A DNA stretch of 9,448 bases from an uncultured Bacilli bacterium (GTDB taxonomy: Bacteria > Bacillota_I > Bacilli_A > RF39 > UBA660): the NCBI GenBank assembly GCA_944327425.1, contig CALVHJ010000051.1, forward strand, positions 1 to 9,448, given 5' to 3'. The notes beneath the pieces were generated by a model. That model did no database searches. It was not told the origin of the DNA and saw only the letters and a list, made by a program, of their open reading frames with translations. The translations under genes and the position numbers were made by a program. Shown piece after piece: positions 7,097-9,448 of this stretch (positions are counted from its first letter, which is position 1; the number at the start of each line of letters is the position of its first letter).

Positions 7097-7115
7097 TGTA
7101 TATGGCAAAAGTCAA
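7087..7115 (-). promoter_or_regulatory. Housekeeping sigma promoter of the surface-protein gene
   Basis: On the minus strand TTGACT (7115-7110) is followed by exactly 17 bases and a perfect TATAAT (7092-7087). This is the best housekeeping promoter in the window. The predicted transcript starts near 7080, giving a leader of about 85 bases before the ATG at 6994. That leader includes a small ATCAT/ATGAT palindrome at 7053-7064. Confidence 0.75.
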
Positions 7116-7188
7116 GAAAAATGTCATTATTTTCCAATGAATTAATGTAGTTGGCTTTATTCATGAGAAAATTATTTTGGTGATAAAT

Positions 7189-7662
7189 ATGTTATATAAT
7201 GAAAGGTTAAAATATTTAAGAGAAAGAGCAGGATTAACCCAAAAAGAAGTTGGTGCTTTAATAAATATAGACAGTGGTACATACTGTCATTACGAAAAAG
7301 AGGAATTACTAATCCCCATAAAACATTTAAATACTTTATGCAATTATTTTAGTGTTTCGTTAGATTATATTTTTAAATTTTCAAATAATAAAACTTATAA
7401 AAATATAAAACAAGATATTAACAAAGATATTTCTAAAGAAAGATTAAAGAAATTTAGAAAAGATAATAATTTAACCCAAGAAAAATTAGCAAAAATTTTA
7501 AATATTTCTAGAACCACCATTACCGAATATGAACGAGGAACAAACTTTATAGCAACTCCCTTTTTATACACTATTTCTAGTAAATTTAACATTAGTGCTG
7601 ACTACCTCTTAGGTAAAATAGATAATCCAACTCACTCAAAAAAATCATTCCTTAATAAATGA
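7189..7662 (+). CDS. XRE-family regulator with two helix-turn-helix domains
   Basis: 157 residues made almost entirely of two XRE/Cro-CI-type DNA-binding domains: the first at about 6-61 (LKYLRERAGLTQKEVGALIN ... SLDYIF), the second at about 85-142 (LKKFRKDNNLTQEKLAKILN ... SADYLLG), joined by a lysine/asparagine-rich linker. Both keep the LTQ recognition-helix signature. No sensor or oligomerisation domain is visible; the duplicated HTH may bind two half-sites or allow dimer-free binding. The ATG at 7189 is preceded by GGTGAT four bases upstream; TTG (7177) and GTG (7180) lie in or before that site. It is divergent from the surface-protein gene and its palindrome, so it may regulate that gene and itself. 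It converges on the coiled-coil gene, with an 18-base 3' overlap. Confidence 0.88.
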   Translation: MLYNERLKYLRERAGLTQKEVGALINIDSGTYCHYEKEELLIPIKHLNTLCNYFSVSLDYIFKFSNNKTYKNIKQDINKDISKERLKKFRKDNNLTQEKLAKILNISRTTITEYERGTNFIATPFLYTISSKFNISADYLLGKIDNPTHSKKSFLNK

Positions 7663-7663
7663 T
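7644..7663. terminator. Weak bidirectional hairpin at convergent gene ends
   Basis: ATCATT (7644-7649) and AATGAT (7658-7663) can pair around an eight-base loop. Both stop codons (XRE at 7660-7662, coiled-coil gene at 7647-7645) lie in the arms. The plus side continues into CTTTCTCTTTTT and the minus side into a run of seven T. The stem is all but one pair AT, so strength is doubtful. Confidence 0.3.
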
Positions 7664-8274
7664 CTTTCTCTTTTTATATCTATATCTATTATATTATTAT
7701 CTATTTGTTTAGCTAATATTCTATCTAATACTAAAACTAACTTATTAAAAGTAATATCATATTCTTCTACTTCTATTTTTAATGTTTGTATTTTATTTTG
7801 CAATTCCTCTTTTCTATCATAAACTAACATACTTTCTTTATTAACTTCACTCTTTTTTAAAAGTAAATCATCAATAAGTTCATTTTGCTTACTTATCTCT
7901 TTTCTAAAAACTAGCTTATTAAGAGCAAAAACACTCTTGTATGTTCCATATATAACTAAAAAACTACCAATATTAAATCCTATTACAATTAATAAACTAA
8001 TAAACTTAGTAAATATCATATTTAAATAAGGATAAGTTAATAAAGAAAGACCACCTAAAATTAATAAAATCATACTAACTAAATAAAACCAATCTGCTTC
8101 TTTCTCTTTCTTTTCTAATTTATTTAATTTAATATATTCAAAAGCAATGTTTCTATCTAAACTAATCTTTTTATCATTTATATTTTTAAATATAGATTCT
8201 AACTCATCTAACTGATATTCATAATTTCTAAGTATTTCTTTTTTCTTTAAAATAAGTTTAAAATAATCAAACAC
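7645..8274 (-). CDS. Unknown coiled-coil / two-TM / coiled-coil membrane protein
   Basis: 209 residues, not recognised. An N-terminal charged helical segment (about 5-58, with heptad-like LDELESIFKNIN) is followed by two membrane helices (about 62-80 and 88-112, the second ending near SFLVIYGTYKS). A long charged coiled coil then runs from about 118 to 190, ending in a basic tail. Both soluble arms should lie on the same side of the membrane. It follows the DUF3006 gene in the same direction after a short gap and is probably co-transcribed with it. I prefer the GTG at 8274, with GGTGG five bases upstream; the TTG at 8286 has no ribosome site. It could be a membrane-shaping or septum-associated protein, but nothing in the sequence proves this. 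Confidence 0.7.
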   Translation of the reverse strand: MFDYFKLILKKKEILRNYEYQLDELESIFKNINDKKISLDRNIAFEYIKLNKLEKKEKEADWFYLVSMILLILGGLSLLTYPYLNMIFTKFISLLIVIGFNIGSFLVIYGTYKSVFALNKLVFRKEISKQNELIDDLLLKKSEVNKESMLVYDRKEELQNKIQTLKIEVEEYDITFNKLVLVLDRILAKQIDNNIIDIDIKRERSFIKE

Positions 8275-8304
8275 TAAAACCACCAAGCATATTCTATCAT
8301 AAAG

Positions 8305-8502
8305 TTAATCTTTAAACAAGTTGGCCATCAAATCAGTAATATGCTCACTTCTTTTTTTAGTCTCATCATGATCTACTGTAATTTTAATAACATCCCCCTC
8401 TTTAGCAAACGGCACTAACTCTTTAGGCATATTAAGAAACTTCCCCTCATCTAATTCTACTACCGCATAATCTCCTTCAAAACGATCAATAATAACCTTC
8501 AT
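8305..8502 (-). CDS. DUF3006 family small protein
   Basis: 65 residues matching the DUF3006 pattern from end to end: an opening MKVIIDRFEGDYAVVELDEG, then LNMPKELVPFAKEGDVIKI and a C-terminal ITDLMANLFKD. The fold is a small beta barrel with a C-terminal helix and the biochemical role is unknown. Members are commonly encoded beside ComEC-like metallo-beta-lactamase-fold hydrolases, and that arrangement is seen here: the gene starts seven bases after the stop of such a fragment. I chose the ATG at 8502, with AAAGGTAG upstream; the longer frame from 8568 lies inside the hydrolase gene. Confidence 0.88.
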   Translation of the reverse strand: MKVIIDRFEGDYAVVELDEGKFLNMPKELVPFAKEGDVIKITVDHDETKKRSEHITDLMANLFKD

Positions 8503-8509
8503 AAAAATT

Positions 8510-8695
8510 CTACCTTTCTTTTTCAACTTCAATATTAACCCCATCACTTCTAATAATAACTGTGCCATTTATATCAGTCCGATAAATATTATTCGTATAT
8601 TCTTCTAATAATTCTAAAGTACTACTATTAGGATGACCATAACTATTTTTAGCACCAACACTAATAATAGCATATTCGGGTTTTTTCGACAACAT
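8510..8695 (-). CDS. C-terminal fragment of ComEC-like metallo-beta-lactamase-fold hydrolase
   Basis: About 61 residues, beginning KKPEYAIISVGAKNSYGHPN and continuing STLELLEEYTNNIYRTDING with a final VIIRSDGVNIEVEKER. This is the standard C-terminal end of the secreted ComEC/Rec2-type metallo-beta-lactamase-fold hydrolases, including the SYGHP histidine. The catalytic HxHxDH and HHGS parts, which should lie upstream (higher coordinates), are missing. Past about 8690 the DNA has a different composition and the frame is closed by TGA at 8701-8699. The ATG at 8695 has no ribosome site and is not a plausible true start. The gene is therefore truncated by an insertion, a rearrangement or an assembly join. 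The pairing with DUF3006 downstream is typical for this family. Confidence 0.72.
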   Translation of the reverse strand: MLSKKPEYAIISVGAKNSYGHPNSSTLELLEEYTNNIYRTDINGTVIIRSDGVNIEVEKER

Positions 8696-9075
8696 CTGTC
8701 ATATTGCTGGAACAGTGTAAATTTGCCTTTGCAAATGATGGTGTAGAGCCCACCTATATACTCATTGAAATATAGCTTCTTTTTGTACCTGTGGCAGATG
8801 CTCCCCATATATCTTCCATAAACTTCCGTCCTTTAATCCCATATCTTTTTCTTTGGTGTTCCGTTCGGATTTAAAATGCCTGACTCTGTCAAATTCTCCA
8901 CTGCATTCTTACGGCCTTTCCCATGCGCTCAGAAGTTTTCTGCCATTTGCTGAAACATCAGGTCCTGAGATGGGAGTTTCCGGCTGTCATATTCGGATGC
9001 ACTTTCAACAATCCCGTCCGTATTAACATCTCTATACCCCTGTACATTTCGCACCTTTTTTACAAACTTTCCCTC
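8696..9075. other. Higher-GC stretch without a convincing intact gene
   Basis: About 380 bases of clearly higher GC than the DNA to the left. On the minus strand the frame of the hydrolase at 9076 continues after its TGA to another TGA at 8931-8929 and on to a TAA at 8835-8833. The translated text looks protein-like (GYRDVNTDGIVESASEYDSR; later SGILNPNGTPKKKIWD). Beyond that, only short fragments in several frames are open. A small perfect hairpin ATTTGC-CTTT-GCAAAT lies at 8721-8736. The stretch may be a decayed gene or intergenic DNA of the donor sequence. Confidence 0.4.
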
Positions 9076-9448
9076 TCATCTGATTTCCACAAGATCATCT
9101 TTCTTATGCCGCTCCTTTTTCATGACCCTTATCCCATTTTTTATGACATCATTAGTGATAAGAAGCTTAATATTTCTTTCCGCAAGCATATCCAGCACTT
9201 CCTGATTCGGATGTGAATCTTTTGCTTTCCCGAACCGTCCGTTATTGTGAGAGATAATTACGCTTCTGGGGTTAATACTGTCGAGAATCGCTTCATCCAT
9301 ATTATGCTTGCTCCCGTGGTGCGGCATTTTTAAATAATAAGCTGATATAGCCTTGGGGTTTTCACGAATCAGCCGTTTAAACACCTTCTTACTTGCATCT
9401 CCTGTAAGAAGCATGCTCTTCTCCCCAGGGTAGCACATCTTCATTACC
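9076..9448 (-). CDS. ComEC-like metallo-beta-lactamase-fold hydrolase, 5' end outside window
   Basis: Partial; the frame is open to the right edge. Readable text covers the later half of the fold: GEKSMLLTGDASKKVFKRLI (the TGDA metal-ligand Asp), LKMPHHGSKHNMDEAILDSI (the HHGS motif), PRSVIISHNNGRFGKAKDSH then PNQEVLDML (the C-terminal SHP motif), and a basic tail. This is the ComEC/Rec2-type metallo-beta-lactamase-fold group, possible phosphodiesterases or nucleases, usually extracytoplasmic or soluble. It is not the missing half of the fragment at 8510, since it carries its own version of the same C-terminal region. It ends at TGA 9078-9076, but the frame continues in protein-like fashion beyond that stop. 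Base composition differs strongly from the left 8.7 kb. Confidence 0.8.
   Translation of the reverse strand, partial: VMKMCYPGEKSMLLTGDASKKVFKRLIRENPKAISAYYLKMPHHGSKHNMDEAILDSINPRSVIISHNNGRFGKAKDSHPNQEVLDMLAERNIKLLITNDVIKNGIRVMKKERHKKDDLVEIR

Noticed and set aside
7395..7592. Minus-strand open frame inside the XRE gene
   Set aside because: The plus-strand product has two clear HTH domains, so this is a shadow frame.
428..8695. TGA read as Trp in the AT-rich part, as in Mollicutes
   Set aside because: TGG encodes Trp in spoIVFB and dacB, and TGA ends spmA (as ATGA with spmB), mreD and the XRE gene at natural lengths, so the standard bacterial code fits.
8721..8736. ATTTGC-CTTT-GCAAAT hairpin as an insertion-element end or terminator
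   Set aside because: There is no matching copy elsewhere, no flanking target duplication and no T-run after it; a six-pair stem alone is weak evidence.
8614..8808. Minus-strand open frame spanning the composition break (64 codons)
   Set aside because: It overlaps the hydrolase fragment in another frame and ends in a Leu/Val-rich shadow of the SVGAKNSYGHP region; the part right of 8700 cannot be confirmed as coding.
8923..9216. Plus-strand open frame of 97 codons
   Set aside because: Antisense to the metallo-beta-lactamase-fold gene, which has recognisable TGDA and HHGS motifs; no ribosome site.

Overview
The window suggests an uncultivated, very AT-rich endospore-forming Firmicute, probably a gut Bacilli/Clostridia-type lineage with a compact genome. 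This rests on the sporulation and wall genes seen (spoIVFA/spoIVFB, spmA/spmB, a dacB-type carboxypeptidase, mreC/mreD), AT-rich codon use, tight gene packing and Shine-Dalgarno sites of the AGGTGA type. TGG encodes Trp and TGA ends several genes (mreD, spmA, the XRE gene), so the code looks standard up to about 8.7 kb.

Layout, mostly minus strand. (a) 1-386: the start of a gene made of 28-residue tandem repeats, with a one-base frameshift between repeat units and running off the left edge. (b) 428-3351: a tight operon reading right to left: a membrane-anchored SPOR-domain protein, mreC, mreD, spoIVFA, spoIVFB. This is a shortened version of the Bacillus spoIIB-...-mreBCD-minCD-spoIVFAB neighbourhood, without mreB and minCD. 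(c) 3440-5621: dacB-spmA-spmB in the Bacillus order, with overlapping genes and a sigma-E-like promoter in front. Groups (b) and (c) together cover lateral wall growth, spore cortex maturation and the SpoIVFB switch that activates pro-sigma-K in the mother cell. (d) 5690-7115: a large membrane-anchored surface protein with a good housekeeping promoter and an intrinsic terminator. A palindrome covers its -10 element. (e) 7189-7662, plus strand: a double-HTH XRE regulator divergent from the surface gene. (f) 7645-8695, minus strand: an unknown coiled-coil/two-TM/coiled-coil protein, a DUF3006 protein, and the C-terminal end of a ComEC-like metallo-beta-lactamase-fold hydrolase.

Near 8690 the composition changes abruptly, from roughly 15-30% GC to roughly 40-50% GC by eye on sampled lines. 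The right end (about 8700-9448) holds a second, different ComEC-like metallo-beta-lactamase-fold gene, cut by the window edge. It is followed by about 380 bases without a convincing intact gene, although the hydrolase frame continues through two in-frame TGA codons. The break falls inside the first hydrolase gene, so it is either an insertion/transfer boundary or a chimeric assembly join.
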